Shown here piece by piece: positions 28,803-47,690 of a stretch of DNA of 64,000 nucleotides. Below the pieces are notes generated by a model. It was given only the letters and a program-made list of their open reading frames with translations, made no database searches and was not told where the DNA came from. The DNA comes from Tetragonia tetragonoides (lineage: Eukaryota > Streptophyta > Magnoliopsida > Caryophyllales > Aizoaceae): positions 34,227,501-34,291,500 of the forward strand of contig CM076152.1 of assembly GCA_038025085.1 (NCBI GenBank), in the 5' to 3' direction. The translations under genes and the position numbers were made by a program. The number at the start of each line of letters is the position of its first letter. Position 1 is the stretch's first letter.

Positions 28803-30990
28803 CTAGTTTTAACTCCGTGCTTCGCACGGACTCATTAATATCTCTCGAAAATGAAGACAATTTTCTAGGTGATATCTCATGTCTGTTTTACATTTGACTA
28901 TTTTAGTTTTTTCTTTTTGTTATGAAATATCTTTTTAAATCGATCTATATCTAAAATAGAATAAATGTAAAAGAGACTAATTTATGAACATGAGGCCTAC
29001 CTCAAAATTCCAAAACGTAAAAGAAAATTCAATTTAATGAAGTAAGATTTATAATTTTTAGAGTTATGTAACTAAAATTATGTTTTTTTAGTTTGAAATA
29101 ATATAAAAACAAATCAATAATAAAGTCAAGTGATGATGATCATGTGGGACTTGGATGATATTTATTAAGCTATATGTGGCAAAGTTGTTCACATGTAGCG
29201 TCTAACATGTCATTTTACACGAACATTCCTTTTATATGGCGTCTACAGTTTATCACTGCACGTAAAAGATACAACTTGTATAAGACATATGTATCTCATT
29301 TTGATTTTTTTTTTTTTACAAATCCAATCAATTGAACTAAGATTTATAAATTTTTGACTCACGTAACTAAATTATTTTATTTTCTAATATAAAAATATGC
29401 TAATATATAAATTATAGTAAATCCAACTTATGATAACACATTTTTGGGTGACACTTGGATAATGAGTTGTTAGGTTATGTGGCAAGTTTTGCTTATATTG
29501 CGACTTAGGTGTCATCGTCACACGAATGTGGGCCTCTATGTGGCGTTCTACGCGTGTCGTGCCCACGTAAATTGAACTTGGATGATCATGTGGGACTTGG
29601 TGATATTTGTTAAGTTATGTGGATGATCATTTCACACGAACATTCCCTCTTCTGTGGCGTTTACATGTTATCACCGCACCCAAAGGACCCAATTTGTATA
29701 GGATATATATCTCATATTAAACTTTTTGTAAATCCAATCCATTGAAGTCGGATTTATAATTTTTTAACTTAGGTAACTAAAATTATTTTATTTTGTGATA
29801 TAAAAAAATGCTAATAAATATGTAATAAAGCCAACTAATAATGAGATATTAATGGGTGACACTTGGATGATGATAAGTTGTTATGTTATGTGGCAAACTT
29901 TGCTTGTGTGGCGACTTAGGTGTCATCGTCACACGACTTTGAGCCTCTACGTGGCGTCCCACGTGTCATGCCCACCCAGATTTGAGTGCTTATGTAGCAT
30001 CCCACGTGTCGTGCCCACATGAAATCGACTCACTTTTATATCACCACTTGAGTTAGGACCCAATTTTAGTGTGGAACTCAATTAATGTATTACAAACATG
30101 GTTATTATACGTATTTTATCCTTGGGCTCTATAAAACTTTCCCTAAAAGATGTCAAACTTTATAAGCTTATATATAGGACATATATATCTCATTTTGAAG
30201 TATTTTTCATGACCAATGCAATGACGTAAAACTTTTATTTTTTACAATTGCGTAACCAAAGTTATTTTATCTTCTAATTTGAAACAAATAGGCTAATAAA
30301 TATAGATGTTATATCTAATTACTATATGAATGTCATGAATAAAGACACATTTATTAGTTACACTTGTACGACTTGCTTATGTGGCCGCTTACGTGGCGCT
30401 TAGGTATCATCACCACACGAAATTGGGTCTCCAAGGTAGCGGCCTACATGGTGTGCCCACACGAAATTGACTCAAGTTTATATAGTTTGAAATAATATAC
30501 TAATAAATATATGATAATGTGGAGTAATAATGACTCTAGGACAGCTCAATGATGATTTGTTAGGCTATGTGGCAAAATTGTGCATATGTGTCATGGTCAC
30601 ATGAACATTCTCTCTTATGTGGCGTCCCACGTGTAATCACCGCACGAAAAAAAACAAACTTTTATAGGACATATATATCTCATTTTGAAGTACTTTTCAA
30701 ATCCAATCTAATGGAGTAAGATTCAATTTTTTTTGCATTACGTAACTAAAGTTATTTTATTTTTAAATTTGAGAATATGATAATAAATATATAATTAAAT
30801 GAAACAATGATTAGACATTAATGGCGGATGATGTGTTATATTACGTGGCGTGCATGTGCTTACGTGTCATCACTATATGAAAGAGCTGCTTGCGTGGCAT
30901 CACACGTGTCGTCCTCACACGATTAAGGCTCCTGCGTGGCGTCCCACGTGTCGTGGCCACACGAAATAAACTCACTTTTTTTATATATAT
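28803..30990 (-). mobile_element. Helitron-like element H1
   Basis: On the minus strand the 3' end is a hairpin (CCGTGCGAAGCACGG) followed by a short spacer and CTAG, terminating at 28803 before a T, the standard Helitron 3' architecture. The opposite end (near 30985) reads AAAAGTGAGTTTATTTCGTG then TGGCCACG, the same start as H2-H4, although the canonical 5' TC is absent. The interior is built from repeated units of roughly 400-490 bp that alternate CACGTGGGACGCCAC-like GC-rich blocks with AT-rich blocks containing GTAACTAAA. No Rep/helicase coding sequence is present, so it is non-autonomous. Confidence 0.7.
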
Positions 30991-30991
30991 A

Positions 30992-33830
<2,839 letters not shown>

Positions 33831-33855
<25 letters not shown>
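33831..33855. repeat. TA microsatellite at the left junction
   Basis: A short TA tract separates the H2 5' end from the left terminal repeat of the central element. A much longer TA tract (39542-39654) sits at the mirror position before H3. Confidence 0.85.
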
Positions 33856-33858
<3 letters not shown>

Positions 33859-35754
33859 AATAGAGTTCAGATGAGATGGGTCCCTAGAATGAGACGGTGA
33901 GAAGTCGATCTCAACCGTTCATCAGTTAGATCACACAGCTCAAATTCATCGCGCGTTTCTTTTAGTGACAGTGCTTATTACTTTTTATTGTTTATTTTTT
34001 TTCCTCTCTCCCTCTTTTCTTACTCTTTACCCAACAAACTGCCCAAACGTTTGTCATATTTATCTTTCTCTCTCCTCACCCTCCCCTTCTCTCTACTCAC
34101 CCAACCTCCATTCCCTCTCCTCATCCCTTCGATTCCCGCGATTGTATGGTTGACGAAGCAAGAGATCAATCGTGAACGAAGGAGAAATATTGAGCTCACA
34201 ATTGTACTGGTTTCGATTTCTAGGTAAGTTTTGTTTGGATTTTGTACGTTCTTCAATTTCTAGGGTTTGATATTTTCACATCTTTAGTTTCTAGAGTTCT
34301 GTTAATTGTCTATGTTGATTTCAAAGGTTTTTTTCTTTGTCTATGTTCGATTACTAGGTTTTCATCGATTTGACTACTAATCTAGTTCATTTTGTTGTTG
34401 TCTTCGTTCATATCTCCTTTCCTCCTCTTTTTGCGAAGTTCGAGCTAGCTATTGTTGCAAATTAGTTATTGTTTGGTACTTTCATTTTCTCCTCAATTTG
34501 ATTGAAATTGATATGTTATTACCATTAGTATTTGGTTCATAATAAGATATTTTGAGTTGTTTTTGAATTTGATGTATCTAGTGTGTTATTATAATGTATG
34601 TATGAACCAGAGTGCATAGAAAATATTGAGACATTCTTCTAATTATTGTCATAGTCGTTTTAGCTAATAAAAATGTCAAATTTATGAGGTTAGGAAATCA
34701 TATTTGAGAGTGCTTATTCGATTTGAGCTTCTAGTTCTATACTTTCCAGTTGGTTAGTAGATAATAACACAATGTTGAGGGTTTGGGGATGGCAGCTGAA
34801 AAACTTAACATTAACCAACTTTAGTTTACTAGTTTTCTCAGCACTTACTTGGTGGAAGTGCAGCTAACTCTCTTAACTCGATCTCTTTTCCTGTAACCAC
34901 TTACAATGGCATTCTACATTCAGCAATCGGCATTCTATAAGTGACCCAACGTAGTTGTAAAAGTGACCCCTAACACTTTTTAAAGTCACCGATTAATCGT
35001 TTGCATTTTCTTTGTGCATGTGTGTGGTATGTAGTATGTATTGTATTGCATTTTGGTACTTTTTTGGGGTCAGTAGAAGTGACCCCTCTCTCTTTTATAG
35101 TGACCCTCACACTTATTTGAGTCCAATTTTAATGTTTAGTTTGTTCATGTTTACGATGTTCGTTTTGTAAAATTTGTTCTGCATTTGCTCAATGCATATT
35201 TGCAAACAAAGGCTTTATAAGGTTTTGTAAAAACAAATCTACATATTAAAGTATAAAGTGATCCTTGTTTAGCTAATAAGTGACCCCGATTTTGCTTATA
35301 ATTGACCTATGTTAAGCTAAAAAGTGACCTATGTTAAACTAAAAAGTGACCTTTGTTCAACTAAAAGGTGAACCCTATTAATCTAAAAATAATCTTCGTG
35401 ATGTTTCATTATAGTCGTCGTTACTTTTGTGTTTGATCTAGTGAAAAACTGTATTCTCAAACTTGGACTTGCGTATCAGGGAACTTCAAACAAGTCTGCT
35501 TGTTAAACTAAAAACTGATCCCTATTTAGCTAAAATTAGACCCTTGTTTTGATCGAATTTTCTACTTTCTTCGATTTTTTGTTTAATTTTTTTCTATTTT
35601 TGATTTATAATGACACATGTTTAATTAAAGAAAATGGCCCTGTTGATGAACAATTGTTTCATTGTGAAATAACTTCTAAACTGAGTAACCTGAAGTAGCT
35701 TCTATACCCTGATGATATGACACTGTTAATATACTTGAGCATGATATATGCTAG

Positions 35755-36140
35755 CAACGTCGGGGCTGAAAGAAGGCGGTTTTGGTGAATAAGGCTGCTT
35801 TCATTTCATCTCCTTGGTTAATCATGGGTGACTTTAATGTCTTCTTGTCAACAGCAGAAAGAATTAGTTGTGCTGACCCGATCCTTTCAAGATATCAATG
35901 ACTTTAAAGCTTGTGTTGATGAGTCCTCCTTGATGGATGTCCCTGCTACTGCCCATTATTATTTTACATGGTTGAATAAACAGTCTGCTGCTGATCGTGT
36001 TTTGTGTAAGCTAGACAATCTGCTGCTATTATGTTCCTGTATCCTGTTTCTGTTCTGTTTGCTCTTTAGTTCTGTCATGTATCTATCGTTCTGTGATATA
36101 TTCACTGTTGTTTCACTCTTATCTAAAAAAAATAATTTAC
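35755..36140 (+). pseudogene. LINE endonuclease fragment joined to LINE 3' UTR
   Basis: SSPWLIMGDFNVFLSTAER is the GDFN block of the apurinic-type endonuclease of plant L1 elements. A frame offset gives FQDINDFKACVDESSLMDVP and FTWLNKQSAADRVLCKLDN, the next conserved blocks. It then runs directly into a T-rich 3' UTR-like sequence ending CTTATCTAAAAAAAA, the same ending as the LINE at 51549-52272. So the middle of the LINE is deleted. It lies inside the central 4.6-kb element. Confidence 0.7.
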
Positions 36141-36390
36141 TGTTGTTTCACTATTAAGTGACCCTTGTTTAACTATAAAGTGACCCATGTTTCACTATAA
36201 AGTGACCCATGTAAACTATAAAGTGACTCTTGTCTGTATTCATGTGATTAATTCATGGACATGTTGCCTATAGACAGGGATGGAGATTTTTACTCTTATT
36301 TCAGAATTGAGCCATCTTCAGTAATGCATTTATTCCAATGACTATTGCCTTTTGGAGGTAGTTTCAGATGTCTTATTTTTGGTTCATTTT

Positions 36391-36460
36391 AGTCTATTAG
36401 CTCAACGGTAGAGCATTTGTGTAGTGCACAAAAGATATGGGTTCAAATCCCATATAGACT
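36391..36460 (+). tRNA. tRNA-like sequence, anticodon loop reads AGT
   Basis: 70 bases with a complete cloverleaf by hand: a 7-bp acceptor stem (AGTCTAT/ATAGACT), D arm GCTC/GAGC with GG in the loop, anticodon stem TTTGT/ACAAA with loop GTAGTGC, a 4-base variable loop, and T arm ATGGG/CCCAT with TTCAAAT. T8 and T33 are present. The anticodon would be AGT (Thr), but the body does not look like a usual plant tRNA-Thr, and no strong T-run terminator follows. A related copy on the other strand lies 180 bases away. It may be a pseudogene or part of the repeat. Confidence 0.5.
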
Positions 36461-36640
36461 TCTTGTTATCTTGGATTATTAAGTTAGAAAGAAGTTACCC
36501 CTCTCCTCTCCCTTTTAATGCTCAATGATATTGTTCTTGCAGTGTCTTAGAAGTTACCTTGCATTGTCTTAGAAGTGACCCGTCTTTCTTTTTAAAGTGA
36601 TCATTGTTTAATCCAAAAGTGACCCAAATTGTTAAGGAGT

Positions 36641-36710
36641 AGCCTATGTAGGATTCGAACCTACATTCATTGTGCAAAGCACATTGCTCTACCAATTGAG
36701 CTAATAGGCT
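36641..36710 (-). tRNA. tRNA-like sequence, minus strand, imperfect anticodon arm
   Basis: Read on the minus strand: acceptor AGCCTAT/ATAGGCT, D arm GCTC/GAGC, T arm GTAGG/CCTAC with TTCGAAT. The region between D and T arms is one base shorter than in its partner at 36391 and folds only with a mismatch; the loop then reads GCTTTGC, with C instead of T at position 33. This argues for a tRNA-derived pseudogene. Similarity to the plus-strand copy is high across the acceptor, D and T arms. Confidence 0.45.
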
Positions 36711-38480
36711 AGCATATCAATATCAATATCGATATTAGAGATTAACTCCACTCTTAGTTGACACTTGACAGCTTGCATATCATATCAATATCAATATCAG
36801 CTTAACATTAGTGGTGTGCTCGCCGATGATATAAAAGTGACCCCCCGTATTCTTTAAAAATTATGCATAACATAAAGTGATTTAGTTACTTTCAATAAAC
36901 AAAAAATTAGAAGCAATATGAAAAATATCAGATGCAATCACTTTAAGAAAAGCAAGGGGTCACTTGTAGGACTATACAAGGTCACTTGAGAACTTACGTG
37001 TTATATCTTATGCGTAACTTATCTGCTTGTAAGTTGCAATTCACCTTCATATCGCAATCCTTAAGTGAGCAACCAATTTATAAGACAAAACAATTGGTAA
37101 ATCAAAAGTTGGAAGAAAAGTGAATAAGCTACAACAATTCTCAAGAGACAGGATCTAAAACTTAACCAAAGCAGTTGGTACAATTTAGTGCAACCATATG
37201 AAACATATTTTTGTGTATTGAATAGAGTTGCAGCCCTATTTTTGTTATATTGTTGCTCTCTAAGTCACTTATTATAACTGATTAATGATTCACTATGATA
37301 TCTGGGTTTCACTATGAGGGGGTCACTTTTTGTTGTGAAAAAGGTCACAATTATACATAAAAGGGGTCATTGTTTACATGCCAACAATATAAACCCTGCA
37401 AACACCCTCATTGCCCCCAAAACAACTATTGATTAGTGATACGACAATTCTCACAACAGCAAATTCATTAACATAGACATCCCCGCAAGTTATAATTTGA
37501 TTGTAGCTGCTAACTAAAGTAGCTTAAATTTTTGCACAAAGGATAGAGAACTGGACATCATGAAGCCCTCAAGATAGTAATCAACAACAAGAGCCTAATG
37601 TAGCCTTATACTCGTATACAATAGCAATCACCTAGCAAAAAAGGGCCTACAATATTAACAATACACAAATGTAACATAAACTCAGTATACTAAATTCAAA
37701 CAATTCTGAAACTGATTATAATTTGAAACCAATGAAAATTGAGGACCATTACACATAACAAATGACGCTATCACTTTAACAAGTGCAAGAGGTCACTTGT
37801 AGGACTGTACAAGGTCACTCATAGAGTAAACTAGGTACCAACATGGAGGAGGTATATTAATTTTTCTTTAAATTGACCCTAAATACTCTTACAATTGACC
37901 CTAACTTTTCGACGCTCTATTTTCAATTCGCAGGTTAGGTTACTAAAATCAAGAAGATCATAAAAAAAAAACTTAAAAAGTTCACCAAATCAATGTAAAT
38001 TAAACGATTTCGCAAAGCAAACAAAACATATTATTCTCATTCACAGGGGATTCGATTCCCAAATCACAAATCGAAAAACAAATTTTCAAACCCTAGAACA
38101 CTTAATCAACGAAGGTACTCACTTTCTTTTTGTTTTGGCTATGGTGGACGACGCTTCGACAGACTTGCTTAAGAGCCTTGTGAGACCTTCTTAACTGCTC
38201 AGAATGAAGCTCATTTATGTGGCTTTAATGGTGATTATTAGGTGAAACATGAAGGAGGGTGGAGAGAGGGGCAGAAGATAGGAGGAGAGAGAAAATTCTA
38301 TCACATAGTAAGTTGATTAAGTCGATTGACATTGCAGCGTGTAGGTAGATGTGAATGTTGCGTAAATTACGTTTGTGCCATTAATGAGTTGATTACACGC
38401 GTTTCTTGTGGATTGTTAGATCAGCTAGTTTGGACGGCTAGGATGACTTCTCACCATCTCACCCTAGCCTCCCTTCTCAC

Positions 38481-38635
<155 letters not shown>

Positions 38636-39077
38636 TTGGTTTGGTAAAGGAGAACTTTCTCCCTCTTCAAACGTAGTTAAAGGGCACATCCTAACACACG
38701 GCCTCGGGTATAATGACTATATTAATTTAGCTATGTAGAAGAAACCAATTACTTCAATTTGTGTAGGATTAGAACACTATTATTTCTTTGAGAGTTTTTT
38801 TTTTTTTTTTTTTTTGAGGGGAAAGTGAGCTTCTATTCATTCATCGGCAAAGAGTTCATAAATACATAAGTGGAGACAACCTCCGAATAACAATTAACCC
38901 AACATTGCTTACTGTGCAACGGAACAACGACTCTTGCTAAGTGATGATATTCAATTAGAGTGCAAAAGACACAAATGTAAATGAATTTTTGATTAATGTC
39001 AATTGATGAGTTGGCTTTATTTTTCCATTTCCTACCTCGATCGATAATCATTGATTTTAAAGAAACATACAACATCT
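38636..39077 (-). mobile_element. Probable retroposon 3' end and spacer
   Basis: A T run at about 38796-38815 followed by GAGGGGAAAGTGAGCTTCTA resembles the tail region of the minus-strand retroposons at 8088 and 26103. No target duplication was found and the rest of the segment is unassigned. Confidence 0.45.
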
Positions 39078-39350
39078 ATCTTCTTTAAGCTTGGCCACGG
39101 GTCGGTCAAGTCGGGTGAAATACGGGCCGAATACATTGGATTAAATACGGGTTCGATTTTTGGTTACCTAACGGGTTTGACAAATATTGTCTCACAACTT
39201 TCGGGTTCGGGTCGTTTCGGTCTCTAGTCAAAACGGGCCGGATAGTTTCGGGTTTGAAACTTTTCGGGTCGGGTTTCGATCGGATTTGTGGCGAGTCGGG
39301 TTCGGATCGGTCATCGAGTCGGGTCATTTTTTGCCAGCTCTAATCTTCTT
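39078..39350. mobile_element. hAT MITE with 8-bp TSD and GGGTCGGG-rich interior
   Basis: ATCTTCTT flanks the element (39078-39085 and 39343-39350). The ends are TAAGCTTGGCCA and, inverted, TAGAGCTGGCAA. The 257-bp interior is dense in CGGGTCGGGT-type motifs. The TSD length and TAG-type ends fit a hAT MITE, the same family type as 51346-51516. Confidence 0.85.
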
Positions 39351-39538
39351 TATTTATCATCATGTTGTTTCAATTAAAGATGAATATCTCAATTATGGCA
39401 AATTGTGGGAAGCAAAACTGTTTGGAGAATGCCCATCATAAAAATCCCATGCATTGTTGTTATGTTATCCCTGAAAAATTCAACCCAATAGTTGCCAGAA
39501 AAGAAATAATTCAACCCAACCTAGTCTAAAGTTATCCT

Positions 39539-39661
<123 letters not shown>

Positions 39662-40130
39662 AAAGTGAGTTTATTTTGTGTGGCCACGCCACGTGGGATG
39701 CTACGCAAGCGCCTATATTCATGTGAGGATGACACGTGGGATGCCACGCAACGCCCAAATTCGTGTGGTGATGACACATATGCTGCCACCTAAGCCACCA
39801 TCCAAGTGGGTCAATCATTAATGATCATTATTTAACTTCATAAATACAACATAATATAACAATTATAATTTTATTCAAATTATAAAATAAAATAACTTTG
39901 ATTACGCAACTTTAAAAATTATACTTCTTACTCCATTGGATCAGGTTCGAAAAATACTTCAAAATGATATACATATGTACTATGTCCTATAAAGTTGGGT
40001 TCTTTTTGTGTGAGGCTGAAATATGGGACGCCACATGGGAGGGATATGTTTGTGTGAAGATTACACATAGGCGCCACCTCAGTATACGTATAAGCTTGCC
40101 ATATAGCCTAACAAATCGCAAATTTTTATA

Positions 40131-40207
40131 TACTCCCAGCTACACGGAGCTTCGTGCAGCTGGGATAGGCAGGTGAGGTCCACGGGCAGGAGAGAGGGAG
40201 AGTGGGC

Positions 40208-40248
<41 letters not shown>

Positions 40249-40284
40249 AAAGGCTCTATGTAGTTAGGTGGAGAGGGGAGTATA
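40131..40284. mobile_element. Small TA-flanked MITE with GA and G tracts
   Basis: The left end TATACTCCCAGCTACACGG and the right end GGGGAGTATA are inverted at the ACTCCC core and bordered by TA. Next to the left end is a strong hairpin (CCAGCTACACG / CGTGCAGCTGG). The interior carries a GA tract (about 40206-40238) running into about ten G. Stowaway-like by its TA target; the call is tentative. Confidence 0.45.
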
Positions 40285-40930
40285 ACTCACCTACTGCTAA
40301 CAAATAATTCAAGTGTCACTCGTTTAATACATCATCGATAATTAATTTTATTATAAATTAGTATATTGTTTCAAAATAGAAAATAAAATAAGTTACGTAA
40401 CTCAAAAAAATTATAATCTTATTTCAATGAATAGAATTTAAAATGTACTTCAAAATGAGATATATAAATATATATATATATATTCTATAAGTTTTCGTAG
40501 AAGTTAAGTGGATAAGACACGTAAGATAACTATATAAAGTTGAGTCAATTTCGCGTGGGCACACCACGTAGGACGCCATATCGGAGACCAAATTTCATGT
40601 GGTGATGACACCTAAGCTCCACATAAGCGGACACATAAGCAAGTCGTACAAGTGACATTAATAAATGCATCCTCATTCTTGACATTAATATAGTAACTAA
40701 ATATAATATTTATAATTATTAGCCTATTTGTTTCAAACTAAAAAATAAGATAACTTTGGTTATATAATTATAAAAAATCTAAGTTTTACGTCATTATATT
40801 GGAAATGAAAAATACTTCAAATTGAGATGTATATATCCTATATTTAAGCTTATAAAGTTTGACCTTTTTTCGGAAAAGTTTTAAATAAGATAATGATAAA
40901 ATACGTAGAATAATCATATTGGCAATACAT

Positions 40931-41908
40931 TAATTGAGTATATCAAAGTGTCCTGGGGGGTGGAGTACTAGCTAACCAAGCAACCAATTTGGGGGCAAGG
41001 GTTTCTAGAGAGCTTCTCTCTCTAGAAACTCTAGTTCTCCAAAGCCTTTCTTCCTGCCGCATCTCATACTCTCAGTTTTTGGCCTCCTTCAAGCTCTATT
41101 TTCAAGCCAGTAAACCATCTTCATCCTAAAGAACTTCTCTAGCCTCTCATTTTTAGCCATTTTCATCTTTCCTTTTCGGATCTGTACAAAAATAATTTAA
41201 AAAAAAATAAAAAAAATATTCAGATCTGGTTTATCTCATCCTTCGATAGAGAGATGATAATTTCTTGAAGATGCCCTTCCTTGCCCAATCTTGATTGAGC
41301 CTTCAAAGATTAGGTCGCGGTTGGCTCATCGACCTCTTTCTGTAGCTTTCCATTAGTCATGTTTGATGTGAAATTTTGAATCTGGTTTTATCCCTCATCC
41401 ATCGATGGTTTTGGTCTCTTGTTGGGCTTTTGTTGTGTAGATGGGGGTGAGAATTGTGATTTGGAATTTCATGTCTTCAGCTGCTTGTTGAATTCCATTG
41501 CTCTCCTGGCTTTCGTCTTTGGGGATTTCGGCATCGTGGTGGTGTTTTTTATCACGGGTATTGCGCTGCTGTTTCGATATTGTCGATCAAGCCATGGTGT
41601 TTGCATTTAGGAGTTTCTCTTTGTTTGTTTTCAAAGAGGGTTTTGAAGTAATGATCCTCTTTGGTGGTCCTGTGTTATTGAGCCGATGAACAAGATGATG
41701 CTGGGAGTAGAAGATGCTTCATTGTTAGATTTTTTCTAATTTTGTCTCATTTTTTAGATTCTCTTTTTTATTTGTTTCTTGGCTGTAATTGTCTCATTAG
41801 TCCTTCACTAATCTGTTGGTGGAGGTCACTTTAGGTTAACCTCTAATGAAGGTAACCTGGTTGTCTTGCCTTTTCAAAAAAAAATAAAAAAAATAATTGA
41901 GTATATCA
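40931..41908 (+). mobile_element. Retroposon of 948 bp with exact 15-bp TSD, nested in H3
   Basis: TAATTGAGTATATCA flanks the insert (40931-40945, 41894-41908), and an A-rich tail (AAAAAAAAATAAAAAAAA type) ends it at 41893. The 5' part (GTGTCCTGGGGGGTGGAG onward) is CT-rich like a LINE or gene 5' UTR, and the 3' part ends GTCTTGCCTTTTC before the tail. Reading frames are short and have no recognised domain. It is a non-autonomous LINE derivative or a retroposed non-coding transcript. Confidence 0.85.
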
Positions 41909-43072
41909 CACTAAAACTGGGTCCTAATTCGAGTGGTGATATAAAAGTGAATCAATTTCATGTGGGCACGCCACGTGAGATGCCACATAAGCGCTCAATT
42001 TTTTGTGGGCTTGACATGTGGAACACCACGTAGAGGCCCAAATTCATGTGACAATGACACCTAAGCCGCCACATAAGCAAAGTTGTGCACATGTAGCGTC
42101 TACGTCCTATACAAGTTGGGTCTTTTCTGTGCGGTGATAACATGTAGACGCCACATAAGAGGGAATGTCAGTGTGAAAAATGACACGTAAACGCTACATG
42201 TGCACAACTTTGCCACATAACTTAACAAATATCATCCAAGTTCAATTCATGTGGGCATGACACACGTAGAGGCCCAATTTCATGTGACGATGACACCTAA
42301 GCCGCCACATAAGGAAAGATTATCACATAGCCTAACAACTCATTATCCAAGTGTCACCCATTAATGCGTTATCATTAGTTGGATTTATTACATTACATAT
42401 TATAGTTTAGCATATTAGTTGAATTTATCAAATATTTATATATTACAAAAACAAAATAATTTAGTTAAGTAAGTCAAAAATTTATAAATCTTAGTCCAAT
42501 GGATTAAATTTGTAAAGAAGTTTCAAAATGGGATATGTATGTCCTATACAAGTTAGGTTTTTTCCCTGCGCTGATAACATGTAGACGCCATATAAGAGGG
42601 GATGTTCGTGTGAAAATGACATGCTAGACGCTACATGTGCATAACTACGCCATATATACCTTAACAAATATCATGCCCAAATCCCACATGATTATCATCA
42701 CTCGACCTTATTATATGATTTATTTCTATATTATTTTAAACTAAAAATATATATTTTTAGTTACGTAGCTCTAAAAATTATAAATCTTACTTCATTAAAT
42801 TGATTTTTCTTTTTCGTTTTGGAATTTGAAGTAGGCCTCAAATTATCTTCATAAATTAATCTTTTTTACATTCATTCTATTTTAGTTATAGATTGATTTA
42901 AAAGGATATTTCATACCAAAAAAATTAAAACAGTCAAAAGTAAGATTAATTCTGCAGTATAAAACATGCATGAGGTATCACCTAGAAAACAGGCATGAGT
43001 TATCACCTATAAATTTATCTTCATTTTCGAGAGATATTAATGAGTCCGTGCGAAGCACGGACATAAAACTAG

Positions 43073-44317
43073 TATCCTACCTTAAGATTAAAACACAATG
43101 CGGGTCTCTCAAGACTTGCCACGTGACACTTCCTATGAGACCCCTCTTTCCTTCAGGATGTCACCTCATACATCCTCTCATACGCCAACTTATAATTCCA
43201 GACATGTGGCGCTGATAACATCATTTTTATGTGGCATTTTTCGAAATGGAAATAAAAAGTTAAAACAAAGATTTGAACCTCTAACCTCACACTTATCAAA
43301 TATCACATAACACCAACTGAGCTAACCACTTAATTTGTTAGCTAAACTTACACCCAAACATATAAAGGTGTCATCAAAAGTTCTATTAACAACATTGGCT
43401 TCTAAGAAAAAGAAAGAAAAAAATAATAAAAATAACCGACTAAAAAAAACCCCTTAACAAAAATGACTTTAAGATTAAGGAAAAATAAAAAGGAAAAATA
43501 AAAAAAGATAACTTACCATCATCATCTCCTATCTTAGTACGGTGCTTCCCTTCCACAAAGAAACCAACCTGGCAGATCAACAAACAAACACATCCTAAAA
43601 TCAAGGGGGAAATATACTCATGCGAAGCAACAATAATCAAGGTAGACACTGAGTAAAATTGGAGCTACAATATGATTGACATCTTTTTGTATTTGATGAG
43701 AAATACAACAACTCAGACACCTCCAACAAAATCAAGGAATCAACAAAAGAAAAGGAGGCCATATAAAGACAAAGAACAAAACATATGAAGGAAAACACCA
43801 AGGAGATCACCCACTTAGAAGGAATAAACCTTATTTAAATATCATTTCCATGTCGTTATAGTTTTATTTCTAAACCATATTCATGTACGTCAAATATTAT
43901 ATTCATGTCTAAGATGAGAACATTTTGGTACGCAACAAATCCATTTCATAGCAATGTCTTCAAAAGGGTTCATCATATTTAGGTGTAATCTATCTTTACA
44001 AATAAATCACAACACAACATATATAATTCAACAACAGGATATACTTGGTAATAACATTGCTATAAAGAAATGCAACGTTAAAAAAAGGAACCAATTCCAA
44101 AACAATTTAGGTTTTTTTTTATTGTGAAACAAAACAATTTATGCTTAGTAATGGGGTAATCATCAGTAGTCCATCAATAACCAAACTTACTCTAACGTCA
44201 TCTACCAAGGCACAAAAAAAAAAAAAAAAAAATCTAAAATATTGCCCCTCACTAAACTTAACGAAAAATACTAAGAACAACGCATAAATCAAAAACTAAC
44301 CCGGGGCATCGCCCGGG
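43073..44317. other. Spacer between H3 and H4, with a SINE-like sequence
   Basis: On the minus strand, box A-like TAGCTCAGTTGGT (43312-43324) and box B-like GGTTCAAATCT (43269-43279) suggest a tRNA-derived SINE ending somewhere before 43080. The remainder is A-rich with no gene. At 44300-44317 there is a perfect-looking hairpin, CCCGGGGCATCGCCCGGG, directly before H4; on the minus strand it is followed by TTAGT and could be another Helitron-like terminus. Confidence 0.45.
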
Positions 44318-47455
<3,138 letters not shown>

Positions 47456-47690
47456 TATTATATTATTTGAAAGTGACCCATATAAACTCTTGCAATATGG
47501 ACTTATGTTTTTTTATTTTAGTTTTTATTGGTATTACAGCTAGTTAGAAAATAGAAAATCTCCTTTTCATAGGGGCGGACCCAATTAATGAGGTATGGGG
47601 TCAGTTGACCCTATACTTTTAAAAAATTGTTGAAAAAAGCTTTTGTCCTTTTCCAATTGCACTCATATTATTTTGAGAAGTGTATGATTC

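Noticed and set aside
41419..41689. Hydrophobic 63-codon frames in the nested retroposon
   Set aside because: T-rich DNA gives hydrophobic translations; overlapping frames look equally good and none has a motif.
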